Of a stretch of 64,000 nt of DNA, positions 1-64,000 are shown piece by piece. Both the position numbers and the translations under genes were made by a program. Within the stretch, counting starts at the first letter, position 1; each line of letters opens with the position of its first letter. The notes below the pieces were generated by a model. The model was not told the DNA's origin, did not search any database, and was given only the letters and a program-made list of their open reading frames with translations. The stretch is from positions 24,387,003-24,451,002 of the forward strand of contig ML679954.1 of NCBI GenBank assembly GCA_007922225.1, in the 5' to 3' direction. Origin of the DNA: Emydura subglobosa (taxonomy: Eukaryota > Chordata > Testudines > Chelidae).

Positions 1-3000
1 ATTTTCAAGCCTATCTTCAGTGTTCAGGTTTGCACTTCTATTATTTTTTCTGAACAACTTCAGACAGAATGGGGGGAAAGTCATTGAAGAGAGATTCTTC
101 ATTACATTTCGGTTCGAGTGTGTGAGTTAGCAGAGCTTGGGGCAAGAGTAGCATATTCAGTCACTTTAAGCGTATTTCCAATTCCTGTCATGGAAAAGAT
201 CTTTTATTATTAATTATGCATGTCGCACCATAAACACAGAATGGTCTTAGCAACCGTCAAATGTATGATTATATATCTTCACATCAAACAGCATCTTGTT
301 TAATACAAACGGTATGCTAATTAATACTGTCTATAATAATTTCAGAGAAAAATAGAGAGAGCAAATTTGGGTTGGAGATGGCTTCTTTTTTTCAAAGACA
401 AGAGCGTCCTTCTGTAGTTATTCATGTGAAAGGCCCTTTCTTCTGCAGTTCCACATGCAGCAAGTGCATACTTGTCACAATTTTGGTTTGTCAGATCAAA
501 TCATAAATGTTGTAGTAAAATATTTTCAGTGCCCTGTTAACACAAGGAACATATTGTAGGTAGGGGTTGAGAAAGTACATCTATTATCAGATCATGTTTT
601 CTGGGGAATATACATATAAAAGTTACTGAACAAATTCCCCTTTGGACTGAAATTTCTGATGCTTATTCTCAACCTAGAGGTGAACTTTTGGGTGAGTGAT
701 AAAATTCCCTTTGGCCATTTTTTTATATCTCAAATGAGAACTTTTAAAATTGAGTTAAATTTTCCAGGCATGTATTTGGTACCTAGAGAAATGTAAACCA
801 GCTTTATTATTAATGATCATTGTTGTAAACTTTCCCTGGATGTAGGGAAAAATCCAGCTACTACTTACATGATGGATCTCTCCAGCTACGTTACACAAGC
901 ACGGTGCTCCTCTACACAAGGAAAAGGGTGGGTTTTGAGGAGTTCACATCTTTGTGCAGTTCAGAACCCAATTCCATTCAGGCTGTGTGTGTGAAAGCAT
1001 ACAAATCTTCCTGTTCTTCCCCTTGAAGGTGCACTTGGCTGCATCAATGCATCTCTGAAAACTTTGCCCTTCCTGCATCACCCCATTTCACCCAGCTACT
1101 TGGGCTGAGCATTGAGCTGAAGATTCAATCCATAACCCTTAATGAGTACTAGTGCTTTTGGTATATTTCAGCAGACTTCCTTACAAATAAAGTAATTGCA
1201 AAATAAGTGTTAGAAAATTGTATCCTGCACATCCTTAATACCAATGCATGAGGCTTGCATGAGTATGCCCATTTTTAGGCTATTTCACATTGAAATCCTG
1301 GTTTGTTTCAGCGTTTTTCTGCTGGAGTGTTCTTATTTGAACGTGTGATGCAACTTCGATGTTAGATCACACAAATAAACTCAGATACACTGAGTCAGAT
1401 TCTGCCTCTGTTACATCTTGCCTACAGTCTTCAAAATGTGTGTTTCTTTGAAACTTGCTTTCCGTCCCATAAGACAATAAGAATTAGAGGAGAGGGGTAG
1501 AATGTGCCAACTGGCCTGTCAGACAGCCTGGAGGGGATGAGACAAGCAATTAAGCCTCTCATCTCAAAGGACCTCAGGTTCAAGTGCTTGTCTCCTGATA
1601 AAAGTGAAGATGGGGAACTTGGGTCTATTAGGAACAGTGAAGATGTTTAAGGCCTACATTTTTTCCTGTGGCTTCTTCAGAGGTCATAGGAATCTAGACC
1701 TCTTCTTCCATGTCTCCACTAAGCCTTCTTCCATGCCTCCACTAAAACAAGGACTGCAGAAGGGATTTATGGTTTGGGGCTTAGATTAGGGGATGTTCAA
1801 CAAGAAACCTATATTGGTAATGGTTGCCAAGGAACCATCTGCCAGCTGGTGATAGCTATAGTGCATTGCTCATCTCCCTCCCTGCACCTGACACACCCCT
1901 TACAATGAGGATTGCAGGAAATGTGATAGAGGAGCTGATTGCTAGCTATGCACCATTGAAGATTTTACCATGCCAGGAGAACACCCAGCTAGGGATTACA
2001 ATTAGCCTTTTGTGCCACTAGAGTAATAGAGCAAAGAATCTGCCCATATGTGAACAATTGTTTGAGGGCAGCTTTTTAAGGTTAACAGGTGATACGAAAC
2101 AGGAGCTCTATAGGCAGAGCTCATTGAGATTTACGAGCTCCGTTGGCCTTGTGCTGATCTTCTGCAGAGAAATGAATTTATCTTGAGAGCACAGAAGCAG
2201 TGGCTGACATTTTCAGTGCAGTCAAGTGAGTTTAGATGCATTTTCTATTTAGGTTAAGGTATGTAAATTCTTTCCCTTAACTGCAGTGGAACATGTGCAG
2301 GAATATCATGTGAAAATATGTCACTAAAAAGACTAAAAATGTTTGCCTGTCCAACTGCCAGGGTGTTTGTACGGTGGGTCATAAACTCATTCATACAATG
2401 AAGGAAAAAAGAGCAAGAGAAAGTCAGGAGTACCCTGGAAATAAAGAAAAAAGCATTTGTAATTTAAGACACTATAGGAAATAAAATGTTTTGAATTACA
2501 CAAATAAATAAATAAATACATAAAATGCAACATACAGCTAAGAAATACCCGTTTACAAACTCTCCTGTGAAGAGTAGAAAACCTTCTAACTATAGTCCTT
2601 TCTAAAATTACTAGACCAGAATAAGCTCTTAAAAATCAAGCAAGCTTGTGAACTACATTAGAATGCCAAGCCAAAGGAAGGACTCAAGCAGATTTCTACC
2701 TAGACTGAGATCCCAGCTTAAAATGCACACCTTATTGATGGAGCAGGGTTTATACTGCCATAGCCCCACCCCTAACAGATTCTGCCAATCCACTCCCTCC
2801 ACCTGTTTCACAATAGAATTTTAATACATATAATCAACTCAACCCTATCACAAACCAACCCTCTGGACTTCCACACTGACTGTGATGGACCTCTCCATAC
2901 CACCACCTCTTTGCTATTATGCCCATTGCAGCATTCAAATGTTAATTATAATGCACATGTTTTGTAACAGGGGTATGGAAAAATTCCAGTAATGTACCTC

Positions 3001-3148
3001 TCAGATATATTCCTCCCTTCACAATACCAAAAGTATTGCGTTTGGTTATTTTATTTCTTGTTTTGTACAATGCATCCACCTTATGCACTTTCACAAAGAA
3101 AATACTGTATAACTTTTGTTGTTGGTGGTGAAACAGCATTTAGAGTCA

Positions 3149-3213
3149 GATCCTGCAATCCATTGATAGACTGAGTTTTAGGGGAGTTCCATGCACAGAG
3201 GATTTGCAGGATC
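3149..3213. repeat. Short fold-back repeat with GATCCTGCAA ends
   Basis: Left arm GATCCTGCAATCC (3149-3161) pairs with right arm GGATTTGCAGGATC (3200-3213) with one extra base. It is a terminal-inverted-repeat-like hairpin of a type seen many times in this window. Confidence 0.6.
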
Positions 3214-3427
3214 AAATCCTCTTTAGTCTCTGGTATGGCGGGGGAGGGAAGTGAGGAACCTCCCTGCAAGAGCGGGGGGAATAATTGATTTTTCAGTACT
3301 GCCAGCAAACTGAAAAATCAGAACAAATATTTGGTTCAGAAAATATTCGAAATTTGTTAGCAAATTGGAAAAGTCTAGTCAGCCTTAGCAAAATGAAATG
3401 TCAAGTATGTTCTTTAAAACTTTTACT

Positions 3428-3545
3428 GTGAGTAGGGCACTTGCCAGGATTGTGAGAGACCCACATTTGAGTCCTCACTCTGGAACAGGGAATTTAATCC
3501 AGAATTCTCCCCTAGGAGACGATTGCCCACTGTAGGCTAGAGTCT
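3428..3545. repeat. tRNA-like fold-back element, copy 1 (degenerate)
   Basis: Contains GTAGGGCACTTGCC near the left, TTTGAGTCCTCACTC in the middle, and GATTGCCCACTGTAGGCTAGAGTC at the right. The right end is roughly the reverse complement of the left end of copy 2. It is much more diverged than copy 2. Confidence 0.4.
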
Positions 3546-3629
3546 ATGTTGAAATGCTCCTGTTGAAGCTTTTCCACTTTGTATAAATATATAAACATTC
3601 ATAAGACCAAACAGAAAGAGCAAGCAAAT

Positions 3630-3785
3630 GACTCTTTAGCCTGGTAATTAAGGCACTCACCTGGAAGTTAGGAGATATAGATTCTGATCTTCTCTCTGAC
3701 AGATTCAGAGGAAGGATTTAAATCCACATTTTCCCATCCCACATCCACATCCTGGTGAGTGTCTTAATTACCAAGCTAAAGAGTC
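3630..3785. repeat. tRNA-like fold-back element, copy 2 (best preserved)
   Basis: Left arm 3630-3664 (GACTCTTTAGCCTGGTAATT...) and right arm 3751-3785 are inverted repeats matching at 32 of 35 positions. The arm segment TAGCCTGGTAATTAAGGCA looks like the D-arm/A-box of a tRNA. This suggests an element built from, or carrying, two head-to-head tRNA-like units. Confidence 0.75.
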
Positions 3786-3864
3786 AGTCTCACTCTTTCT
3801 TCAGCCTGATTAATAGTTATAAAAAGTTGAACAGCTTCAACAGGAGAGCTGGAAAGCAAGCCAT

Positions 3865-4000
3865 CTTATAGCCTGGTGGTTAGGGCATCCATGTGACAAG
3901 GAGACATGTGAGTTCAAATCCGTGGTCCAGAATGAGGATTAAAATCTGAATCTCCCCTCTCCCATCCAATTTACCTAACCCCTGGGCTAAGAGTTATAAG
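3865..4000. repeat. tRNA-like fold-back element, copy 3
   Basis: Left arm CTTATAGCCTGGTGGTTAGGG, right end CTAACCCCTGGGCTAAGAGTTATAAG. The inverted repeat is imperfect, with a 7 bp gap in the left arm. The left half holds an A-box-like TAGCCTGGTGGTTAGGGCA and a B-box-like GAGTTCAAATCC at 3910-3921, spaced roughly as in a tRNA. Confidence 0.6.
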
Positions 4001-4739
4001 GGGGAACATGTATACCCACATTCTCACTTTTCTGAAGCTGGCCTTGAAAAACTTTTTCCCAACTAAAACTAATCAGTGCAAATTCATGAATAGTTTCAGG
4101 TCAACCTAACCTGCATTTCTCAGCAAATAAACTATTCATCCAAAAAAATGTCACCCAGCTCTCCTCCTCTCCTCTTCCTGTTCCCCGCATAAGGGTCCAG
4201 AATTGCAGCCCTTGACTGGCTAAGCTAGCTGCTCACTGCCCAATGGAGCTGCCTTACTGCACAGGAAGGGGGTGGTGTGCGCTATACCCCTTCAAGGGAT
4301 GCCACTGACTGAGCTCTTCCCAGTACAATCAGGGAGCTCCAGGAGTCACTCTGCCATAACTACAGGCTAAATTCTTAGCACAACCCAGGTCTTTGTGTTT
4401 TCATGCTATTGCATCTAGCAGCCTATATTAAAGTGACCAGACATCACAATATCAGCAGAGCTCTGTGTAAGCTTGAAAGCTTGTCTCCCGCTTCAACAGA
4501 AGTTGGTCCTATAAAAGATATCCCCACACCCACCTTTTCTCTCTGATATCCTGGGACTGACACAGCTACAATGCTGCATAATAGCAGCACCCGTCAGCCT
4601 GGAGAATTTGTAGTAAGATTTAAAGTAGCCTGTCACACTTCCTCCAATCAAGAAACTATTTTGCAATATAGCTTAGTGTGCACTTAGCAATACCTCTTCT
4701 TCTTGCAACACAAATTGGTGCTCCTACAGCCTTTTCATT

Positions 4740-5560
4740 GTCCAGCTATACTGAAAGAAGGACAGGAGACACTTGATATGGATTTAATCAGGCCACAAAT
4801 TTATTGTTAGATGTCTGGGATTATCCGGCAGATAAAAGTGTACAGTGCAGGCAATTCCATGTTCATTCAATAGCTGGGACCTTACCATCCACCTCCCCTA
4901 ATAGGAGAGTTAAGGTGGACTATGAGAAAGGGGGGTTAGCTCCTTGCCGTACCAATCATAAAGGCCCCAGAACACCCTTTTCCCATTCCATTCCTTTAAC
5001 CAGCACCTCCTTTTTAAATCCTTTACCAAGCCATTTATCCGGTCACTGGATGCCTTCCCTATGGAGTACCTGCACTGGACATCTGCCCCACACTTACAAA
5101 ATGAGTTACGACATATAGCTTAGCCCCCTTTCCTCCTCACCATAAAAATCCCTCCCTGAAATCCACTGTGGGGAAGGTGAAAATATTCCACCTAGGCCAA
5201 TCTGGTGGTGAGGGAACAATTCCTTCCCAGTCCTGCCTAAAAAGGAGCACCTCGGGTGACGCCCACAGCAGATCCTAACCAAACCTGGTCTTTTGTCACC
5301 TCAAGGGGAGGGAGGTTAGGTGCTGCCTTTGCCTGTTGCATGGAGAAAGGGCTTCTAATGCCTGGGCTTGTCCCTTTAAAAGCCTTCTGCACACTTAATT
5401 CCCAGGGGATGAGTCAGTGTCACAATGCTGACCCCCAGCCACTTTTTTGCAGCAGCTTCTGACTTCTGCCCACCACCCATAAAGGACTGCTACCCCTCCT
5501 TCAGCAAGCCCGGACAACACCCCCTCTTCCCCCGGTTAAGTTGTGATATGGTCATTGGCC
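4740..5560. repeat. Unclassified GC-richer block, probably transposon-derived
   Basis: The composition is richer in C and G than the flanking intron, and reading frames are short and unconserved. ACAAATTTATTG near its left edge would be a poly(A) signal (AATAAA) on the minus strand, which would fit an antisense LTR. No terminal repeats could be fixed. Confidence 0.3.
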
Positions 5561-5796
5561 ACACCTATACCTTTGGGACTTTCCAGGTGAACTAGAAAAT
5601 CAATCTCAATCAGTAAAGTCATCCTGCATGCACGATAAAGGTTGCACACAGTACGCCCTCAGTAACAGTTTACTTATGTGAGTAGTCCTATTAACTTCAT
5701 TGGGGTTATTCATATGAGTAAGGTTCCTCCAGAGTGAGTAAGGGATGCACAGTCAAGCCCATAACATATATGTAGATGGATGTAATGTTCAGACTT

Positions 5797-6125
5797 TAAC
5801 TACCTGAAAGGGGGTTCCAGGGAGGATGGAACTAGGCTGTTTACAGTGGTAATAGATGGCAGAACTAGGAGCAATGGTCTCAAGTTGCAGTGGGGGAGGT
5901 TTAGGTTGGATATTAGGAAAAACTTTTTCACAAAGAGGGTGGTGAAGCACTGGAATGGGTTATCTAAGGAGGTGGTGGGATCTCCATCCTTACAGGTTTT
6001 TAAGGCCTGGCTTGACAAAGCCCTGGCTGGGATGATTTAGTTGGGGTTGGGCCTGCTTTGAGCAGTGGGTTGGACTGGATGACCTCCTGAAGTCCATTCC
6101 AACCCTAATCTTCTATGATTCTATC
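5797..6125 (+). mobile_element. CR1 LINE 3' fragment, sense
   Basis: Typical CR1 3' region: ...GGAGGTTTAGGTTGGATATTAGG, GTGGTGAAGCACTGGAATGGG, GGTTGGACTGGATGACCTCC, ending TTCTATGATTCTATC. It is about 330 bp, the usual severe 5' truncation. Confidence 0.9.
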
Positions 6126-6786
6126 CTATGTACACATGACATATAATGTCTTATAAGTGTCAAGATTCCCATTTACAACAAGGCTCCTTTACATGGTTCT
6201 AGCAATACAGAATACAATTTACTTCCACTTTAAGGCAGTGTGAAAGGGAATGTGGCCCATAGAGCTCAGACAAGCTCAGTTCTCAGTCACGTACTTAGTG
6301 TAAAGGACAGGAAAGCAAGGGCTGTGCAATCACAAAAACCATGCATAGTTGTACAGACAATGTGATTTGAATAATAAGCATTCAGTTTGAAGATAGATTG
6401 CGAGAACACACTTTAAGGGTTGACTTTCCTCTGTACAAATCTCATTATAAGGTCTAATATTTTTAGTTTTGGAAAAACCAGTATTCATTTAGATTCATAC
6501 TTGCATGGAAATCCATTTTTAAATATCCTGAAACATTATGAATGTAAGTGCTTTCAAAAATGTCAGCTTAAAATTTATTGTAGCCATGCAAGTCTGAGTC
6601 TTTGAGAGCTAAACAAATAATGGTTGACTGCACTGAATGTAAAAGACTTTTGAGTAAGATTACGTTCTCCCTGGAGGAGTATAGAAATGCTTAATAGACC
6701 TTGATCATGCAAATACTCTTCTCTCTATATCTACTGTTCATCTCATTCCAGATGCCAAAATTGCTGTCTTTTTCCTTTTTATGCAG

Positions 6787-61074
<54,288 letters not shown>

Positions 61075-61406
61075 GTATAGGGCAAAGAGCAGACTGGCAA
61101 ACAAGTTGTGTCTTGGTGCTACAACCCACTTCATGCCACATGCAAGTTTTGAATAAGGATGACGTAGAAAAAATGTCTTGCTGGTATGCATGTCTTATCT
61201 AGGAAATACTTGTTGCCCTTGTAGGGCCAGAATCACATGACTTAAACTTATTTGTCAAATCATGAGGGACGTAAGAAGCTGTGGCAGAGACAGACAACAT
61301 AGGGCTAACTTTATGAATATCCCCTTTGGATTCCTTGGTGCTGTAAAAAAATGAATGTCATGGTGCTCCTTCCATTTCAACAAAGAGGTGCTAAGAAGAT
61401 GTGTTT

Positions 61407-61412
61407 AATAAA
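61407..61412 (+). promoter_or_regulatory. COL11A1: Poly(A) signal AATAAA, proximal
   Basis: Canonical hexamer 333 bases after the stop, in GTTTAATAAATTG. It is the first usable signal; no clear GU-rich element was seen directly downstream. Confidence 0.4.
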
Positions 61413-61550
61413 TTGTAATTATTCTATGTACAGTACTATACTGTTATTTCTGTGTCCATTTCCAAAACTTGCATGTGTCTCTGAATTGCATCTGGCTCTT
61501 ATTTTATAATTGCAAAACTATGTTGTCAATACTGTGTATGTATTATGAAA

Positions 61551-61556
61551 AATAAA
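61551..61556 (+). promoter_or_regulatory. COL11A1: Poly(A) signal AATAAA, middle
   Basis: Canonical hexamer in GAAAAATAAAGTTG, followed by a TTGTAATTTCC stretch and by upstream TGTGTATG-rich sequence. It is a good candidate for a short transcript of about 0.5 kb UTR. A second hexamer follows at 61599-61604 and a third at 61749-61754. Confidence 0.5.
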
Positions 61557-62428
61557 GTTGTAATTTCCAGTGAATCCAATTTAAATTTTCTGATTAATAA
61601 TAAAATCCCTTTGTATATATTGATGTTGAAAAGCTCTGTTATTTGAAGTCGCCAGTAAAACTTCAGGTGGCAAAACCAGAAAATCTTTGGCAAGACACTC
61701 AAAACAACACTTCTTTGCTGATATTACTTTGTGATAATGAATTTAAAGAATAAATGCGCCCACTAAGTGCTATATTCCATGGTGCTATTACCTCAGACTT
61801 TTTATTTTCCTTTTCAGATTCCAGGATTTCTTAAGATACCTGTATATACCTAAAATAAGCAAGTTTATATTTTTGGGTGGGGGGAATGTGTATGAAAAAG
61901 GGGGAGGGAAGTATGTGCAAGAGCTCTGTTTAAGTCTATGTGAAGTAACTGGTTAGTCATAGTTATCCTTTTTCCATCTCATCTGAATTTGTTTTAATTG
62001 TGCTTCTTTGAACCATATCAATATTAAAACTTGATTCAACACAACTATTTATGGATTTGTGCAGTGTTTACATAGTTTTTATGTGAGCAATGATGAATAT
62101 TTGCTTCCTGACCTGGATACTAAGTTCCCTATGATAGCCCATATATTATTTGCTTATCCCATCAATATGAATTCTCTGTTATTTCAAGTTAAGGTCAGGG
62201 ACACAATTTGTCTAGGTCATGTGATTCTACCTAGTTGCTAAGCAACGTATGAGGGGACAGAGCTTGTTTTCTGACCCAAACTGTTACAATTTGCAGTCCA
62301 AATCTCACAGAAAGGTTGATTTGGCCTTCCATCTAAATATTTTTTTCAATATTAGGAAGTAGAAATACTTTAACTTTAAAAGACAAATCCTTTTGTAATT
62401 ATTTTTCATAATATATGTAAGACTTGAA

Positions 62429-62434
62429 AATAAA
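62429..62434 (+). promoter_or_regulatory. COL11A1: Poly(A) signal AATAAA, distal candidate 1
   Basis: Hexamer in GAAAATAAATGTTTG, followed directly by a T/G-rich stretch (TGTTTGTTAC) suitable as a downstream element. Confidence 0.45.
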
Positions 62435-62637
62435 TGTTTGTTACTATTTCTTATATAAATTTTTAAATTAATTGGTACCAGATTCCATTGCTTCATTTCC
62501 AACTGGTATTTTATCATGCAGCATTATACGTGTAAAAGTGAGATTTAAAAAGTCAACCTTTTGCTATTCTGAATTGCTTTTATTTTCGAACCAAAGTTTG
62601 TAACTGTCACCTCAAAGAGGAAAATATGGATTTTATT

Positions 62638-62643
62638 AATAAA
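62638..62643 (+). promoter_or_regulatory. COL11A1: Poly(A) signal AATAAA, distal candidate 2
   Basis: Hexamer in TTATTAATAAAATC, followed within 30-40 bases by T-rich sequence (TTCTGTTTCTTC). It is chosen as the probable end of the long 3' UTR because of its distance from the stop. Confidence 0.5.
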
Positions 62644-62665
62644 ATCAAGTCTTGACTACCTGGAT

Positions 62666-64000
62666 TGATCATTCTGTTTCTTCAAACTACAAGAAATGTT
62701 TCATCGGTTTCCGTAGTGTAACAGCATTCTGCTTCCAGACCATCCAGAATGAAAAAAAAATCTTATTATATACACAGGCAAGCACTACAAAGTCAATACG
62801 ATCAGTGATGTTAATACCTAAGGCCCCACTCCTGCCACTGATATAGAGCCCAGTTAAAGTCAGTGGGGCATTGCGTAGACACAGCAGTCTTCCTGTGTAC
62901 TACTAACTGCAAAATTGGGTGTCTCAACATCTTTTCACAACCTTTATCCATCTTATGTACTGTATGTCACCATCACCACCTCAGTGTATTTATCCCTATA
63001 AGCCCCTATGAGGCAAGGGAGTTTTATTGTCCCCATTTTACAGATGCAGAGCTGAGGCACAGAAAGAATAAGCAAATTGCCCAGATTCATGTAGGATATT
63101 TGTGGCAGAGCAGAAACTGACCCTGGATCTCCCACAGCCCAAGCCAGCATCTAAATCACTGAACTACACTCCCTCTCTCTACGCTGACAAATAAAAAATG
63201 CACAAGCACCGCACCAAATATTGTGGATCTTTCACATGTGTAGTCAGCATGAAAGAGGAACGATCTACACTAAGATCTTGCTTATCATCTAAGGGGAAAT
63301 TCATTTGCCTTACTACTTACTCTTGCTAATGTCAGAAGCCAGCTTTGTACAAAGATTCAGCATTACTAAACACTATACATAGTACACTGTGCCCAGTAGA
63401 GGAAAAATTTGGATCGAAATTGACACTTTAGTAATACCCTTAACTGCCCTTCTCTGCAGAAAGTGAGTATTGTTCAATATAAAAATAAGACAGGCGTCAT
63501 CAAGTGACCCTAAGCTTACGAAAAAAACCCTCAAAAACTATGTAAATTAAATTCCTTACTCAAATCTATAAGCAAAAACAGGTCAATAAGTTTCAGACCA
63601 GGAATTAACAGTCTGTGTAATCATAAAGAGACTAAAATTGCTAAATGCCTTCTGGATTTTACATCAAATAGTTGGCAAAAACAGAACTTGCAGGATGTTT
63701 GAAGTCTCACAATAGCTACAAACAACATAAGACAGGAATTGTATACCAGTGCCTGAATGCAGTTTATGCTTAAGGGCTTGGTTTGATCTTCTCTTGAAAT
63801 GTGGTGTTTTGTAGAGAGGTTCCTTGAGGCAATTAAAGGGTGGTGTAACTTCACTAAAGCTGAGTGAAAGCTATAACGTATCCCACAAGAAACATGAGTG
63901 ATTTGGCCATTTCTGAAGGACCAATTCCATCTGTGATGTCATCTTAAGTTGCAAAAGATAGGTCCTCGTTCTGCCATCCTTAATCACACGGAGTAGAAAC
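62666..64000. other. Flanking DNA downstream of COL11A1
   Basis: No gene was seen. It holds a MIR-like SINE at 62930-63180; the remainder is plain AT-rich sequence. Confidence 0.65.
62930..63180 (+). mobile_element. MIR/CORE-type SINE, sense
   Basis: CCCATTTTACAGATGCAGAGC, TGAGGCACAGAAAGAATAAGC and AAATTGCCCAGATTCATG, followed by AAACTGACCCTGGATCTCCC, follow the MIR order. Confidence 0.75.

Larger units (their letters stand above)
1..6786 (+). other. COL11A1: COL11A1 intron upstream of first visible exon (partial)
   Basis: No collagen-type exon or other gene was seen. It holds an (AAAT)4 run at 2502-2517, a 65 bp fold-back at 3149-3213, the tRNA-like fold-back cluster at 3428-4000, a GC-richer unclassified block at about 4740-5560, and a CR1 tail at 5797-6125. 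About 1-2500 and 6130-6780 show nothing recognisable. Confidence 0.7.
61114..61787 (+). promoter_or_regulatory. COL11A1: Cluster of four miR-29 seed matches in 3' UTR
   Basis: TGGTGCT, the complement of the miR-29 seed, occurs at 61114-61120, 61336-61342, 61361-61367 and 61780-61786. The first and last are followed by A, making full 8-mer sites. Fibrillar collagen mRNAs are well-known miR-29 targets, so these are likely real repression sites. The last site would be lost if the transcript ends at 61412, 61556 or 61604. Confidence 0.7.
61075..62665 (+). other. COL11A1: COL11A1 3' untranslated region (distal end estimated)
   Basis: AT-rich, non-repetitive sequence following the stop codon, with several AATAAA signals. 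The distal end is placed about 20 bases after the last signal (62638-62643). That gives a UTR near 1.6 kb, which agrees with what I recall of the mammalian transcript; this is an estimate. Shorter isoforms ending after 61412, 61556 or 61604 are possible. Confidence 0.6.

Noticed and set aside
3865..4000. A functional tRNA gene
   Set aside because: A-box and B-box-like text is present, but there is no acceptor stem, anticodon loop or intact cloverleaf; the unit is a fold-back repeat.
4804..5118. 104-codon open frame on the + strand
   Set aside because: Lies in an unclassified repeat-like block; the protein text is low complexity with no family match known to me.

Overview
This is vertebrate nuclear DNA: AT-rich, intron-dominated, and with one real gene on the + strand. 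The gene is the 3' part of COL11A1, the alpha-1 chain of fibrillar collagen type XI. I could place 23 consecutive coding exons (6787 to 61074) from uninterrupted Gly-X-Y exons, AG/GT boundaries and the fibrillar C-propeptide, which ends in VCFLG and a TAA stop. The joined exons encode 660 residues: 390 of triple helix (130 triplets), then telopeptide and C-propeptide. The 5' part of the gene lies upstream of the window.

The host is a sauropsid, most likely a turtle, with a crocodilian as the alternative. The introns carry many CR1 LINE copies, some ending in the CR1-type ATTCTATGATTCTAT tail. They also carry MIR/CORE-type SINEs, old L2-like LINE relics and many short fold-back elements, a mix I associate with turtle genomes. 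No prokaryotic gene, CRISPR array, tRNA or rRNA gene was seen.

Layout: 1-6786 is intron, with a cluster of tRNA-like fold-back elements near 3.4-4.0 kb and a CR1 tail at 5.8-6.1 kb. Exons 1-2 (window numbering) lie at 6.8-7.3 kb, followed by a 7.7 kb intron with nested CR1s. Exons 3-5 cluster at 15.0-15.8 kb, then comes a 10.3 kb intron. Exons 6-9 cluster at 26.1-27.5 kb, then a 4.0 kb intron with a 1.8 kb CR1. Exon 10 is at 31.5 kb, followed by an 11.0 kb intron with two antisense LTR-like elements. Exons 11-13 are at 42.5-43.4 kb, then a 7.5 kb intron. Exons 14-18 at 50.9-53.2 kb finish the helix, and exons 19-23 at 54.1-61.1 kb encode the telopeptide and C-propeptide. The 3' UTR follows, with several poly(A) signals and four miR-29 seed matches. 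Everything after about 62.66 kb is flanking DNA.

How the parts work together: the C-propeptide selects and trimerises chains and is then removed extracellularly, and the Gly-X-Y exons form the helix that assembles with alpha-2(XI) and type II or V chains in cartilage and other fibrils. Nothing in the window looks like a new gene system. The points most worth following are the miR-29 site cluster, the fold-back elements with tRNA-like arms, a transposon nested in a SINE, the nested CR1s, and the C-propeptide cysteine set.
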